Source of the DNA: Aquimarina macrocephali JAMB N27
Lineage (GTDB): Bacteria; Bacteroidota; Bacteroidia; Flavobacteriales; Flavobacteriaceae
Length of the DNA stretch: 64,000 nucleotides
Direction: 5' to 3'
Assembly: GCF_000520995.1 (NCBI RefSeq)
Contig: NZ_JACA01000042.1
Span: 62,001-126,000 of the forward strand
Within the stretch, counting starts at the first letter, position 1; each line of letters starts with the position of its first letter. This document shows positions 46,614 to 55,688 of the stretch, piece after piece. The position numbers and the translations under genes were made by a program. The notes beneath the pieces are model-generated. The model ran no database searches. It worked only from the letters and a program-made list of their open reading frames with translations, and was not told where the DNA came from.

Positions 46614-47816
46614 CTATTGTTCTTTTGAAAAAATTACTGTAGAACAATTACCTCCGAAACCTAAGGAATTAGACAACACGGTGTGCAATTCTTTTTCTTT
46701 GAGCTCTAATTGTGGTGTAATATCAAACTCTTTCATCTGAGTTTTAAAATTGAGATTAGGATAGATGATATTATGTTGAAGGGCTAATACGGCATAAACA
46801 GCCTCGATAGCTCCTGCTGCAGCCAAAGTATGTCCTGTATACGCTTTTGTAGAGCTAAAATCGGGAATTTCTTCACCAAAAACTCTTAGAATAGCACGCC
46901 CTTCAGATAGGTCATTATTTCCTGTTGCTGTTCCGTGTGCATTAATATAATCAATATCATTTGCTGTGTATGCTGCAACTTTTAAAGCTTTTTGCATTGC
47001 TAAAGTAGCTCCGTCTCCATTTTCTGAAGATGCAGTTTGATGATAGGCATCATTTGCATTGCCATATCCTTTAACATATCCCAATACTTCTTTTTTTTCT
47101 GCAGCAATCACTTCATCAGATTCTAGTACTAAGAAAGCGGCAGCTTCACCTAAATTTAAACCTTTTCTATTTTCATCAAAAGGAGTATTGTAGGTATCAG
47201 ATAAGATCATTAGGGTTTTAAATCCATTAATGGTGAACTTAGATAAACAATCTGCACCACCAACAATAACTCTGTCTAGTTTTCCTGATTTAATCAATCG
47301 GGCACCGAACATTATAGCATTTGCAGCAGAAGAACAAGCCGTACTTATTGTAGTTACCAGGCTTTTTTTGATCCCTAACTGCTCTGCGATTTTTTGAGTA
47401 GAATCTCCGGCATGGTGACCTTCGATATATTTTTGGGTGCTTTTGTTTTCAAGATAATCATAATAGTAAGTCTCTGTCATATCCATCCCACCGACGCTGG
47501 TCGCCGAAACTAATCCTGTTTTATAGGTATTGATATCAGAGATTCCGGCATCTTGTATTGCTTGCTTAGCAGCAATAGCACCTAATAAAGCTGTTCTTGA
47601 GTAATTATTATCAGGAGTTAGACCTAGTTGTTGTTCTAACTCCAGATTTGTAGATGCGATTTCACCAACCATAATATCGTCTTTATGTATGGTATTAATT
47701 TTGGAAACCCTGGAGATTCCTTTTTTACCATTAATAAGCGATTGGTAATTTTCTGTGACATCGTTTCCAATAGCAGAAATTATTCCCATTCCGGTTATAG
47801 CAACACCTTTACTCAT
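46614..47816 (-). CDS. Beta-ketoacyl-ACP synthase (KAS I/II type), complete
   Basis: A 400-residue ketosynthase with all catalytic parts: the nucleophile Cys in STACSSAAN, His in NAHGTATGNND and His in AYTGHTLAAAGA, with the terminal GFGGNCSTV motif. It would extend the polyene by condensing malonyl-ACP with the growing chain. It sits directly between an ACP gene (17 bases upstream) and the inactive ketosynthase-like gene, the expected KS:CLF:ACP unit of a type II system. Confidence 0.9.
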   Translation of the reverse strand: MSKGVAITGMGIISAIGNDVTENYQSLINGKKGISRVSKINTIHKDDIMVGEIASTNLELEQQLGLTPDNNYSRTALLGAIAAKQAIQDAGISDINTYKTGLVSATSVGGMDMTETYYYDYLENKSTQKYIEGHHAGDSTQKIAEQLGIKKSLVTTISTACSSAANAIMFGARLIKSGKLDRVIVGGADCLSKFTINGFKTLMILSDTYNTPFDENRKGLNLGEAAAFLVLESDEVIAAEKKEVLGYVKGYGNANDAYHQTASSENGDGATLAMQKALKVAAYTANDIDYINAHGTATGNNDLSEGRAILRVFGEEIPDFSSTKAYTGHTLAAAGAIEAVYAVLALQHNIIYPNLNFKTQMKEFDITPQLELKEKELHTVLSNSLGFGGNCSTVIFSKEQ

Positions 47817-47833
47817 TTAAATACAACTAAAAT

Positions 47834-48091
47834 TTATTTTGTTCTATGCTCAGAAATATATTTTGCCATTACTTCTATAGATGCAAAAATTTCACGCCCT
47901 TCTTTAGGATCGGTTAATTTAATACCATAGTTTTTATCTAGCATTACGATTAACTCTAATGCATCAATTGAGTCTAAACCTAAACCATCACCAAAAAGAA
48001 TATCGTCATCAGCAATATCTTCAACAGCAATATCTTCAAGATTTAATTGCTCAATAATGTTTTCCTTTAGTTCTTGTTTTAAAACCTCCAT
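47834..48091 (-). CDS. Acyl carrier protein (first of two)
   Basis: An 85-residue acidic four-helix protein with the phosphopantetheine site LGLDSIDALELIV, where the Ser accepts the prosthetic arm. It lies between the truncated KS-like gene and the complete KS. It would carry the polyene chain. A second ACP is encoded at 58644. Confidence 0.9.
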   Translation of the reverse strand: MEVLKQELKENIIEQLNLEDIAVEDIADDDILFGDGLGLDSIDALELIVMLDKNYGIKLTDPKEGREIFASIEVMAKYISEHRTK

Positions 48092-48092
48092 A

Positions 48093-48713
48093 TTATGTAT
48101 TATATAAATTTACTATATTTTGTTTAGTATGTGTTGTGGTTCCTTCTTTAGAAACCAAGTATAAAAATGCGTCATATGCCACCCCATCAAATTCTACCCA
48201 GCCACAAAGGGCTTCATCAGCTTTATTTGCTAATAAAAGACTATTTGTATAGTCTGATAAATATTCAGCATTAAAGCTGTCAAAGATAAAAAAACTATTT
48301 TCAGAATGAAGTTTATATTTTATACTAATCTCACCAATACAAATATTGGGTAATGTATAAACAAAAACGGCAGGACTTGGATAGTAATTGTCTTTATTTT
48401 GGATAGATTCCTGATGTTTTTCATCGGTATCTAAACTGGATGATTTATTTGAAAATACAATAGCAATGTTATTTTCGTCTTCTATATTTAATTTTTCTTT
48501 TTGTAGGATAAGATCTGATGCCAAAAATGCAAGTTTACTTAACCCATCCATTTTAAAGAATTTAGGATATTTAATATCAAAACTTCTATAAGCTGCTTTA
48601 ATAAATTCTAAAAAATCTAAAGCACCTTTATCGTCATATATAACAGATCCGTTTAAAGAGACTTTATTATCTTTTATGTGACAGAATGATTTTATATAAA
48701 ATCCAGACTCCAT
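48093..48713 (-). CDS. Truncated, degenerate ketosynthase-like protein
   Basis: About 206 residues covering only the N-terminal half of a ketosynthase. The region around KHQESIQNKDNYYPSPAVFVYTLPN fits the KS fold, and the place of the active Cys reads SFFIFDSFNAEYL without Cys. The open frame reaches back to 48764, but the ATG at 48713 lies seven bases past the previous stop and avoids a long overlap. It cannot condense by itself. It may be a structural third subunit or a remnant kept for complex assembly. Similar short KS-like genes are typical of Bacteroidetes flexirubin loci. Confidence 0.75.
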   Translation of the reverse strand: MESGFYIKSFCHIKDNKVSLNGSVIYDDKGALDFLEFIKAAYRSFDIKYPKFFKMDGLSKLAFLASDLILQKEKLNIEDENNIAIVFSNKSSSLDTDEKHQESIQNKDNYYPSPAVFVYTLPNICIGEISIKYKLHSENSFFIFDSFNAEYLSDYTNSLLLANKADEALCGWVEFDGVAYDAFLYLVSKEGTTTHTKQNIVNLYNT

Positions 48714-48720
48714 AAATCGA

Positions 48721-49785
48721 TTACTTTTTTTTGCAGACAAACATGGTATGGTATTCTCCCACAACCAAATCTTCTTTTATTATTAATCCTGCCTGATCAA
48801 TTAATTTTGTAAAAACAGTAGCAGGATACATTTTACTATTTCCATTTGCCAATACTGTAAAGTATAATGATGTAGCTTCTAGGATAAACTTGGCATTATC
48901 AAATTTTTGTCTGTCTGTAAAAGTTTCCATGATTAATAACTCAGTCGTATCATCCATAGAATTAACACAGGTTTTTAAAACTTTAAGGATTTCTTTTTCA
49001 GAAAAACAATCTAGAAATTGACTCATCCAAATCGTATCTACTCCATCATTAGGAATTTGTGGGTTTTCTGATAACCAATCTATTTCATGACCAGAAACTC
49101 GTTTTTCAAACCCTTTGTTTTTTACATTAGCTAGTGCTTTGTTTAATTGACCGGGTAAGTCGATCATTTTTATAGAAACTGTTTCACTAAATTCGCAACT
49201 ACTTATAGCAAATTTACCCGTGTTGGCTCCAATATCAAATATAGTTTTTGGGTTAGTTCTAAAAACAATTTTTAAAGCATCTTGAAATACGTCATCAGAA
49301 TAATGGTGATCAAATTCAAACCAGGATTTTTGTATTTCGGGATCTAATTGTGATAAGCCTTCATATATGGTATCCCAATTTCCTAATTCTTTTAAGCCTT
49401 CGGGTTTTCCTTCTTTAATAGAATCGTTTAAATGATATAACCCTTTATAGCAGACGTCATTTGTGAAATTAATATTAACATCAACCGTTTTATTATACGT
49501 CAAAAAATAACCAATTGTAGTAATCTCATATTTGTCATCACTATTTTTACTAACAATATTTGAGCTTTCGGCGATTTCTAATAAAACACCAATGCCATAT
49601 ATGCTAATAGATAATTCTTTAGAAATATCTTCTATAGAAATTCCTCCGTTTTTTCTTCTATCAAAAATAAGATTTAGAACTCCCAGTTTTCTTAGTGAAA
49701 CTGTGGCTTGAAAAACAAAAGGTGCAAAAGCTATTTTTTGAGCTTCCTGAATTGCGTCTATAGCTTTTATTGTTTGGATTGGCAT
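48721..49785 (-). CDS. SAM-dependent O-methyltransferase-like enzyme
   Basis: A winged-helix dimerisation domain (residues about 1-100, including LRKLGVLNLIFD) precedes a class I methyltransferase fold with the SAM-binding loop FDIGANTGKFAISS (about residues 177-190) and the acidic strand end MIDLPGQ. It matches the Methyltransf_2/acetylserotonin-type family, which methylates oxygen or carbon of aromatic and polyketide products. In flexirubins the aryl ring is often methylated, so it may act there. It is coupled to neighbours by short gaps. Confidence 0.85.
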   Translation of the reverse strand: MPIQTIKAIDAIQEAQKIAFAPFVFQATVSLRKLGVLNLIFDRRKNGGISIEDISKELSISIYGIGVLLEIAESSNIVSKNSDDKYEITTIGYFLTYNKTVDVNINFTNDVCYKGLYHLNDSIKEGKPEGLKELGNWDTIYEGLSQLDPEIQKSWFEFDHHYSDDVFQDALKIVFRTNPKTIFDIGANTGKFAISSCEFSETVSIKMIDLPGQLNKALANVKNKGFEKRVSGHEIDWLSENPQIPNDGVDTIWMSQFLDCFSEKEILKVLKTCVNSMDDTTELLIMETFTDRQKFDNAKFILEATSLYFTVLANGNSKMYPATVFTKLIDQAGLIIKEDLVVGEYHTMFVCKKK

Positions 49786-49801
49786 GTCTTTATAGAATAA
49801 A

Positions 49802-50947
49802 TTATTTTACTTTTTGAAATATAACTGCGGTATTACAACCTCCGAATCCGGAGGCGGTTTTTAGAAAAATATGTAATTGTTTTGGGGTGGTTTTTGTGAT
49901 AATGTTTAAAGGTTTTGATGTTCCCGGTTCATTAAACCCTAATGAGGTGTATAATGTATTCTTTTCTAATGAATACATCCCAACAATAGTCTCAACTAAT
50001 CCTGAGGCACCTAATGTATGTCCAAAATAGCCTTTTAAACTATTTAATGGTACTTTGCTTAAATTAAGTCTGTCAAATGCAATCGATTCTGTTTCATCAT
50101 TAAACAGTGTTGCTGTTCCATGGGCCGAAATGTAATCAATATCGTTATGGGTGACATTCCCTTCTTTGAAAGCAGATTGTACACTTCGAAATAAACCTTC
50201 ACCAGTTCGGGAAGGTCCCGAAATATGATTAGCATCGTTACAAGAACCTTCACCCAAAATAGCAACCGCTTCTTTTGGTAGCCCTTTTTTATTATTAGTA
50301 ACTAAAATACTGGCAGCTACTTCTCCTATATTAACCCCTGTTCTGTTTTTGTCATAAGGTTTACAGGGTTCATTACTTAACGCTTGAAATGAATTAAAAC
50401 CAGTTATTATAAATTCACTTACCATATCTCCGCTAACAATAAAAACATCATCATAGGTACCATGGTTAATGTAGCGTTTTGCAATTGCAATAGATAAAAT
50501 TCCAGAAACACATGCATTAGAAACAACAATAGCATCATTTTTAAATCCTAATGTTTCTTGGACCACTTTTCCTAAGGAGCTTAAATAAGCTCGTTCTTTT
50601 AGGAATTCATTGTTTTTATTTAAGGCATCAATATTACCTTTGGTAGTAGATATAATAAGTCCAACACGATTTGTTAAGGGTATTTTAGATGCTTTAATAA
50701 CTTTGCTTAACGAAGAAATCATCATCTGTTCTAAACGTGTGAACTGCCCTTCATTATTTAATTGTTTAAAATCGGTATATAAATCTTCTGTATTTATTAT
50801 TGAAGAATAAAATGGATCAGGCAGCAGATCTTTATTATCGATAAGTCGTAAGCCCGAATTCTCGTTATGAATATTCTGTACAACAGTTTGACTGTCAAAG
50901 CCAAGCGATGATATTATGTTATTATATGAAGCGTAAATCTTACTCAT
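49802..50947 (-). CDS. Beta-ketoacyl-ACP synthase, second complete copy
   Basis: Catalytic Cys lies in SNACVSGILS, with His motifs SAHGTATLFND and GYFGHTLGASG and the end motif GFGGCNTAV, so it should be active. It is diverged from the KS at 46614. Several KS genes in one pigment operon suggest separate jobs: initiation with the aryl starter, polyene extension, and fatty-acid chain building for the resorcinol half. It overlaps the thioesterase gene by eight bases. Confidence 0.9.
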   Translation of the reverse strand: MSKIYASYNNIISSLGFDSQTVVQNIHNENSGLRLIDNKDLLPDPFYSSIINTEDLYTDFKQLNNEGQFTRLEQMMISSLSKVIKASKIPLTNRVGLIISTTKGNIDALNKNNEFLKERAYLSSLGKVVQETLGFKNDAIVVSNACVSGILSIAIAKRYINHGTYDDVFIVSGDMVSEFIITGFNSFQALSNEPCKPYDKNRTGVNIGEVAASILVTNNKKGLPKEAVAILGEGSCNDANHISGPSRTGEGLFRSVQSAFKEGNVTHNDIDYISAHGTATLFNDETESIAFDRLNLSKVPLNSLKGYFGHTLGASGLVETIVGMYSLEKNTLYTSLGFNEPGTSKPLNIITKTTPKQLHIFLKTASGFGGCNTAVIFQKVK

Positions 50948-51410
50948 TCAATTTTATAAGGCCTTCTTTTTGTTTCCATTTGATGAAGAAAGATGGAATT
51001 GTTAGTGATAAATCACCACTTCCTGTATCTCCAACAAATACCTGTACGGTTTCTCCTGTGCAGACTAATTTATGATTTTGGTTATAAATTTCATATCTAA
51101 AAATCATTTTAGCAGCTGGACTATCTACATAAATTGTTTTTATGGTAGCAATATCTCCATATCGTAAAGGTAGCTTGTGTTCTGTACTAGATTTTACGAT
51201 TGGCGTAGCATAACCAAATTTTTTTTGATCTAAATAAGAAATACCATGATGTCTTCCAAAAGCTTCCCTACCATCTTCAAAATATTGAATATAATTACCA
51301 TGCCAGACAATTCCTAAGGGGTCAGTTTCTACAAAACGTACTCTAACCTGGCTGGTGAAACTTATCTCTTTGTTATTTTTAGACTGCATTTTTCTTTTCA
51401 TTATAAACAA
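50940..51410 (-). CDS. Hotdog-fold thioesterase (4-hydroxybenzoyl-CoA thioesterase family)
   Basis: The active-site phrase VRFVETDPLGIVWHGNYIQYFEDGREAF is the 4HBT signature, with the catalytic Asp in ETDP. Four possible starts exist between 51410 and 51389; all overlap the ABC permease stop. It would release or edit acyl thioesters; aryl polyene clusters encode a matching thioesterase (ApeK-type). Its coupling to the KS suggests release or proofreading of stalled polyene chains. Confidence 0.85.
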   Translation of the reverse strand: MFIMKRKMQSKNNKEISFTSQVRVRFVETDPLGIVWHGNYIQYFEDGREAFGRHHGISYLDQKKFGYATPIVKSSTEHKLPLRYGDIATIKTIYVDSPAAKMIFRYEIYNQNHKLVCTGETVQVFVGDTGSGDLSLTIPSFFIKWKQKEGLIKLNE

Positions 51411-52653
51411 TAGAAATTAAAGCTGTTATTATAAAAAATAATAAAAGTAATATTATTTCTGGAACAAGTTCTATAAAGCTGGCATTTCGCAAAAATACAT
51501 CATAGAAGGCATTTAAGCCCCAATTCATTGGTGAAATATTTGATAACAGTTGCATGAATTTTGGCATTACAAAAACAGGTACCCAAACACCTCCCAAAGC
51601 AGCTAGAATAACCACAAAGGTTGCCCCAAATGGAGCAGATTGTTCTTGCGTTTTTGCAACCGTTCCTAACAATAATCCTAATCCTATCGCGGCTAAACCT
51701 GCAAAAAAAGCAACAATAAACAGATTAAATATTCTTCCCGACACGTCTAATGTTGGTAAACCTAATTTAGGAAATAAAAACACTCCTATTGCTAGCATTA
51801 AAGTAAATTGTATGAGACAAACAGCCAAATAGACGACTGTTTTCCCCCCTAATACTATTGCATAGGATACAGGGTTTGTTCTTAATCGTACAAAAGTTCC
51901 TTGATTTTTTTCTTTTACAATATTTATAGATAAAGGTACTATAATAAAAAAGATGGCAAATAAAGTCCAGGCTGGTACATTGTGCTGCGCCGAATTGGGT
52001 ATGATCTCTTTGTCTCCTTGTTTTGGAACTATTTCTTTAAAACTGATAAAATTATCGGTTTCAAAAATAACCTCGGTATCATCTTCTGATACTTGTTCGT
52101 GAAAAGCTTTGTATATAGATTGTGTTTCTATTTTAGAAATCATCTTATCGATACCATTTTTCACAGAACTTTTAAAGGTAAGTTGAGTTGCCGGATCAAA
52201 ATATAATCTAACCTCTTTGCTTAAAATAGTTTCTTCTGGTTGAACTTCTTTCTCTTCTTCTTCCTCCAAACCAAATTTTGATAAAATCCCTTCTACATTC
52301 TGATTGACTTTTTTGTCTAAATCCGATGATAATTTTTCTGGAATGATGATCGCTAATTGATAATTTCCTTTAAATACCAGGTCTCTGGCTTCTTGTTCTT
52401 TATCTTTTTGAATGACCTCAAAAGTATTGGACGCTGTTAAGCTACTAATTATAGTCTCAGAAACACGACCATTATCATTATTTACAAGAAGTATAGGAAT
52501 CTTAGTATCGCTAATCGTTTTAAAGCTACTGTCTTGAATTATTGTTATCGTGATGATTAGTACAATAGGCATTATGAATAAAATTGCAATACCTCCAATA
52601 TCCCTGGTGAGTAATAAGAATTCCTTATATGTAGAAGCCCATAATTTATGCAT
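51379..52653 (-). CDS. ABC-2 type transporter permease
   Basis: One N-terminal helix (about 18-40), a large periplasmic domain (40-225) with a highly acidic stretch EEEEEKEVQ, then five helices (about 230-420) with the ABC-2 pattern. It forms an exporter with the ATPase encoded just upstream; the genes overlap by eight bases. Such transporters move lipids, drugs or polymers across the inner membrane. In this operon export of a pigment part is likely. Confidence 0.88.
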   Translation of the reverse strand: MHKLWASTYKEFLLLTRDIGGIAILFIMPIVLIITITIIQDSSFKTISDTKIPILLVNNDNGRVSETIISSLTASNTFEVIQKDKEQEARDLVFKGNYQLAIIIPEKLSSDLDKKVNQNVEGILSKFGLEEEEEKEVQPEETILSKEVRLYFDPATQLTFKSSVKNGIDKMISKIETQSIYKAFHEQVSEDDTEVIFETDNFISFKEIVPKQGDKEIIPNSAQHNVPAWTLFAIFFIIVPLSINIVKEKNQGTFVRLRTNPVSYAIVLGGKTVVYLAVCLIQFTLMLAIGVFLFPKLGLPTLDVSGRIFNLFIVAFFAGLAAIGLGLLLGTVAKTQEQSAPFGATFVVILAALGGVWVPVFVMPKFMQLLSNISPMNWGLNAFYDVFLRNASFIELVPEIILLLLFFIITALISIVYNEKKNAV

Positions 52654-53386
52654 GATCTCTTAAAGCTTTTCCGGTTAAGGCTAAAAATACATCTTCGAGG
52701 TTATTTGCATTTTTTTGATTAGAAATTAATTCTTGTGGTTGTCCTTGAGATATTATTTTCCCATGATCTATAATAGCTACTCTGGTACAAAAATCTTCAG
52801 CTTCATTTAAATGATGTGATGTATAAATAATAGTAGTTCCTTTTTTATTTAAGAGTTGCAAGTATTTAATAATTACATTTTTAGATTGTACATCCACCCC
52901 AACAGTTGGTTCGTCTAAGAATAATACTTTGGGCTCGTGCAATATACTAGCGATTAAATTAATACGACGTTTCATCCCTCCAGAAAACGTACTCACTTTT
53001 TTATTAGCAAACTTAGATAGACCTAATATTTCAATCGCCTGGCTTATTTTAGATTTTAATAACTGCCCTTTTAGACCATACATACTACCAAAATAGGTAA
53101 GGTTTTCATTCGCAGTTAATGCCGGATATAAAGCATATTCTTGTGGTACAATACCAATGAGTTGTTTTAATTGATTGGGATTTTTATAGGTTAAACCATC
53201 TATAGTAAATGATCCTGATGTAGGTTTTATTAAAGAACATAACAACGAAATTAATGTAGTCTTTCCTGCGCCATTTGGACCAAGTAGTCCAAAAATTTCT
53301 TTTTCATCGATAAACAAATCTAAATCTGATACAGAATATGCTTCTGCACCTTTATGTTTTTTAGATAATTGTTCAATTTTAATCAT
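52646..53386 (-). CDS. ABC transporter ATP-binding protein
   Basis: Walker A GPNGAGKTT, Q-loop region IGIVPQEYALYPALTANENLTYFG, signature FSGGMKRRINL, Walker B VLFLDEPTVGVD and the H-loop TSHHLNEAE are all present, so it should hydrolyse ATP. It matches the ABC-2/drug-export subfamily and pairs with the downstream permease. Confidence 0.93.
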   Translation of the reverse strand: MIKIEQLSKKHKGAEAYSVSDLDLFIDEKEIFGLLGPNGAGKTTLISLLCSLIKPTSGSFTIDGLTYKNPNQLKQLIGIVPQEYALYPALTANENLTYFGSMYGLKGQLLKSKISQAIEILGLSKFANKKVSTFSGGMKRRINLIASILHEPKVLFLDEPTVGVDVQSKNVIIKYLQLLNKKGTTIIYTSHHLNEAEDFCTRVAIIDHGKIISQGQPQELISNQKNANNLEDVFLALTGKALRDHA

Positions 53387-53400
53387 GCTTTATTTTACTA

Positions 53401-54402
53401 TTAAATAGCTTTCTTTAGTTTTTTAAAGAAAACTTCTTCTCGATTTGCTATATCATCTAATTGCGAAGCAACATCGTTATATGCATCATCTTTTGCACTT
53501 CGGTTTTTGTATATACGAGAAGCATCTAAAGCAAAATCTCTCCACGAATCACCAATTGCAGTCATTTCTGTAGATAACTCGATTAATGTATCATTCTTTA
53601 ATACTTTACCTGCCTCCTGTAAGAATGCAGCATAGATATATCTAAATCCACCACCTCCGGTTCCTATTTCTTCTTGCATCCTAACTACTTGTCCTAAATA
53701 ATGATTGGCCACTTTTGTGCCTTTCTTCTTCGGCCATTTACGAATTAATTTAGCAACTGTTCGAATTCCTTTAACTCCAACGATAGGTACAGGTGCAAGC
53801 ATTTCTCTACAGGTTTGTTTAATTCCTCGAACTATGGCTTTTTCTAAATTCAACTCTTTAGGAAAATCGATAGGATAATACATATGCCCTTTAGGAGCGA
53901 AAGCACCTTTGGCAAAACGTACTTTTTCCAGTTCTTTTGCTGTTAAAGTTGTGACGGTCTCCATTACGGGGTCGCTAATTAAGTACGAATCTTCTTTTTT
54001 TCCGTAAACAACTAAGTTATGAGCATTAAAATGAAAACGGTATTCGTCGGGAAAATATACTAGATTATATACCCCAACTTGAAGCCCTACAGGGTTGTTT
54101 TTGTTAAGGTTTTCGTCTAAACGTGCCTTAGCATTTTGAGGGTTTTTAAATTTTTCTCGTTTTATTTTTATTCCAACTCTTTTTGCAAATCGTTTAAAAA
54201 TAAAGCCAGGCATTGCTCTATATGTAAGAGCAGGAGCATGGTTTACCATTAAAAACGGTATGTAGCAAAACAATAGGCCTGATCCGATACCAAAGACCAT
54301 AGGTTCACTAACATTGAAGCCATTATGCTTCATTAAATTAGACACAACACCATTTTCGCAGTGTGCAGATTGATGGTGTGTAAAATTAATTTCCATGTTC
54401 AA
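53401..54402 (-). CDS. BtrH-like acyltransferase (butirosin H N-terminal domain)
   Basis: Residues about 1-150 match the BtrH_N/papain-like pattern: the nucleophile Cys15 in SAHCENG, and the conserved His in NAHNLVVYGK followed by SDPV. In butirosin biosynthesis BtrH moves an acyl group from an ACP onto the aminoglycoside. A homologue in this operon could move the aryl polyene acyl group from ACP onto the dialkylresorcinol hydroxyl, forming the flexirubin ester. The rest is helical (DUF4872-like). It overlaps the preceding gene by 17 bases. Confidence 0.8.
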   Translation of the reverse strand: MNMEINFTHHQSAHCENGVVSNLMKHNGFNVSEPMVFGIGSGLLFCYIPFLMVNHAPALTYRAMPGFIFKRFAKRVGIKIKREKFKNPQNAKARLDENLNKNNPVGLQVGVYNLVYFPDEYRFHFNAHNLVVYGKKEDSYLISDPVMETVTTLTAKELEKVRFAKGAFAPKGHMYYPIDFPKELNLEKAIVRGIKQTCREMLAPVPIVGVKGIRTVAKLIRKWPKKKGTKVANHYLGQVVRMQEEIGTGGGGFRYIYAAFLQEAGKVLKNDTLIELSTEMTAIGDSWRDFALDASRIYKNRSAKDDAYNDVASQLDDIANREEVFFKKLKKAI

Positions 54403-54793
54403 TGTGTTTTAATTGATCTACGGTGATTTCGAAAATGTCAGCGTATTTTTGTAATATTTTTTGTGATAGTTTATGAAACACTTTTGGTTTAAAGTGCCTT
54501 TTAACCCGCCATTTCCATAGACCAACATAACTAGCTAAAATAGTAATGTCCATTTTATGTAGTTCCATATAATATTCTATGGGGCTTGTCTGATTATTTA
54601 AAACTTTAATTTTTGCTTTTTCTACACGCTCGTTTATTTCCTGTAGCGCATTGTTTAATGCAATAGTCTTAGGAGTCCATCCACTGCTGCCTGCAGTTGT
54701 ATACTCTCCATTTTCATTAACGGCATAGCATAATTCTTTAAATTTTGCAGACTTTAAGCTGCCTTTATCTTGTGGAATGTCACTTTTTTTCAT
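54386..54793 (-). CDS. Conserved small protein of unknown function, possibly HTH-like
   Basis: A 135-residue soluble helical protein. The C-terminal half (ILASYVGLWKWRVKRHFKPKVFHKL, then FEITVDQLKHIE) looks like a helix-turn-helix or structural helical bundle, but I cannot match it to a family. It overlaps the BtrH-like gene by 17 bases and follows the dehydratase-like gene by seven, so it is certainly translated with them. A partner for one of these enzymes or a local regulator are both possible. Confidence 0.65.
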   Translation of the reverse strand: MKKSDIPQDKGSLKSAKFKELCYAVNENGEYTTAGSSGWTPKTIALNNALQEINERVEKAKIKVLNNQTSPIEYYMELHKMDITILASYVGLWKWRVKRHFKPKVFHKLSQKILQKYADIFEITVDQLKHIEHGN

Positions 54794-54800
54794 AGTACAC

Positions 54801-55256
54801 CTATTTCATTTCCTGAATAAATAAATTCATTTCACAAGATAATAATTCTTTATCTGCTTCATGGATAGTGCACTCTAATGTACACATGCTGTATTGTTCG
54901 GTGTCGAATCGGGATTTTAAAACAGCCTTAGAAACTATTGTCTCCCCTATACTGGGGCAGCTATGCACTACGACTTTTTTTATTGCACTAATAAAACCAA
55001 TAAGTTTTGTGCCTTCACCTTCGAGGTCATCTTCTTCAAAATAACTTTTGCCAACGATTGAAGAGCAGGTTTGAGCAGCATTTTCTACCATACCAATTTC
55101 ACTGAAAATAGTATCGTTAACAAAAATACAATCTGGTTTTATATCAAAAGAGGTTGCTACATGTTCATCATCAATAGATAGCACTTTGTCTACCATTAAA
55201 AATGGTGCTCGATGTGGCAGGAATTTAGCGATATCTAATGTTTTGACTTTATCCAT
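54801..55256 (-). CDS. FabZ-like hotdog protein with Glu but no catalytic His (ApeP/ApeI-like, copy 1)
   Basis: The N-terminal phrase FLPHRAPFLMVDKVL is typical of FabZ. The loop that should contain HFPG instead reads CIFVNDTIFSEIG, without His, while the Glu of the next helix is kept (MVENAAQ, Glu58). It lacks half of the catalytic pair and is unlikely to dehydrate alone. It shares a stop/start base with the next hotdog gene, suggesting a fixed heteromer. Confidence 0.85.
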   Translation of the reverse strand: MDKVKTLDIAKFLPHRAPFLMVDKVLSIDDEHVATSFDIKPDCIFVNDTIFSEIGMVENAAQTCSSIVGKSYFEEDDLEGEGTKLIGFISAIKKVVVHSCPSIGETIVSKAVLKSRFDTEQYSMCTLECTIHEADKELLSCEMNLFIQEMK

Positions 55257-55687
55257 TAACTAGCAATAACTGTTTTCATTTGTCCAGAAGCGATCACTTC
55301 TTTTTTGGCGTTAAATACTTCAATTTTAACCATAGTAACTCCCATAAATTCATGTAAGATTTCGGCTTCGGTAGTTATAGTCTCATTTAATTTGGGAAGA
55401 TAAAAAACTTCTACTTTTTTTATTGATCCTATATAGCCTGTGGGAGCGGGTTCGTCTCTAAGAAAATAATCATAACCTGTGTGTAATGCTACAGTTTGTG
55501 CCATATTTTCTATAATTCCTGGTTCTAAAAATAGATTGTCTTTTAGAAAAAGGTTGTTTTCTGTGATTTTGAAAGAGGACGCAACACTTGTCTCAGAAAA
55601 ACCTAACAAAGTATCTACCATTTCGAAAGGCTCTTTTTGAGGTATTAAGTGTTTAATATTTGTAATAGGAAAATTTGTATTTTTCAT
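55256..55687 (-). CDS. FabZ-like hotdog protein with Glu but no catalytic His (copy 2)
   Basis: A 143-residue hotdog protein. Its start region HLIPQKEPFEMVDTLL and the helix PGIIENMAQ are FabZ-like and keep the Glu. The His loop is replaced by LFLKDNLFLE. It overlaps copy 1 by one base and follows darB with one base between, so it is tightly coupled. A heteromeric dehydratase with the His-bearing protein at 42556 is an attractive model. Confidence 0.85.
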   Translation of the reverse strand: MKNTNFPITNIKHLIPQKEPFEMVDTLLGFSETSVASSFKITENNLFLKDNLFLEPGIIENMAQTVALHTGYDYFLRDEPAPTGYIGSIKKVEVFYLPKLNETITTEAEILHEFMGVTMVKIEVFNAKKEVIASGQMKTVIAS

Positions 55688-55688
55688 T

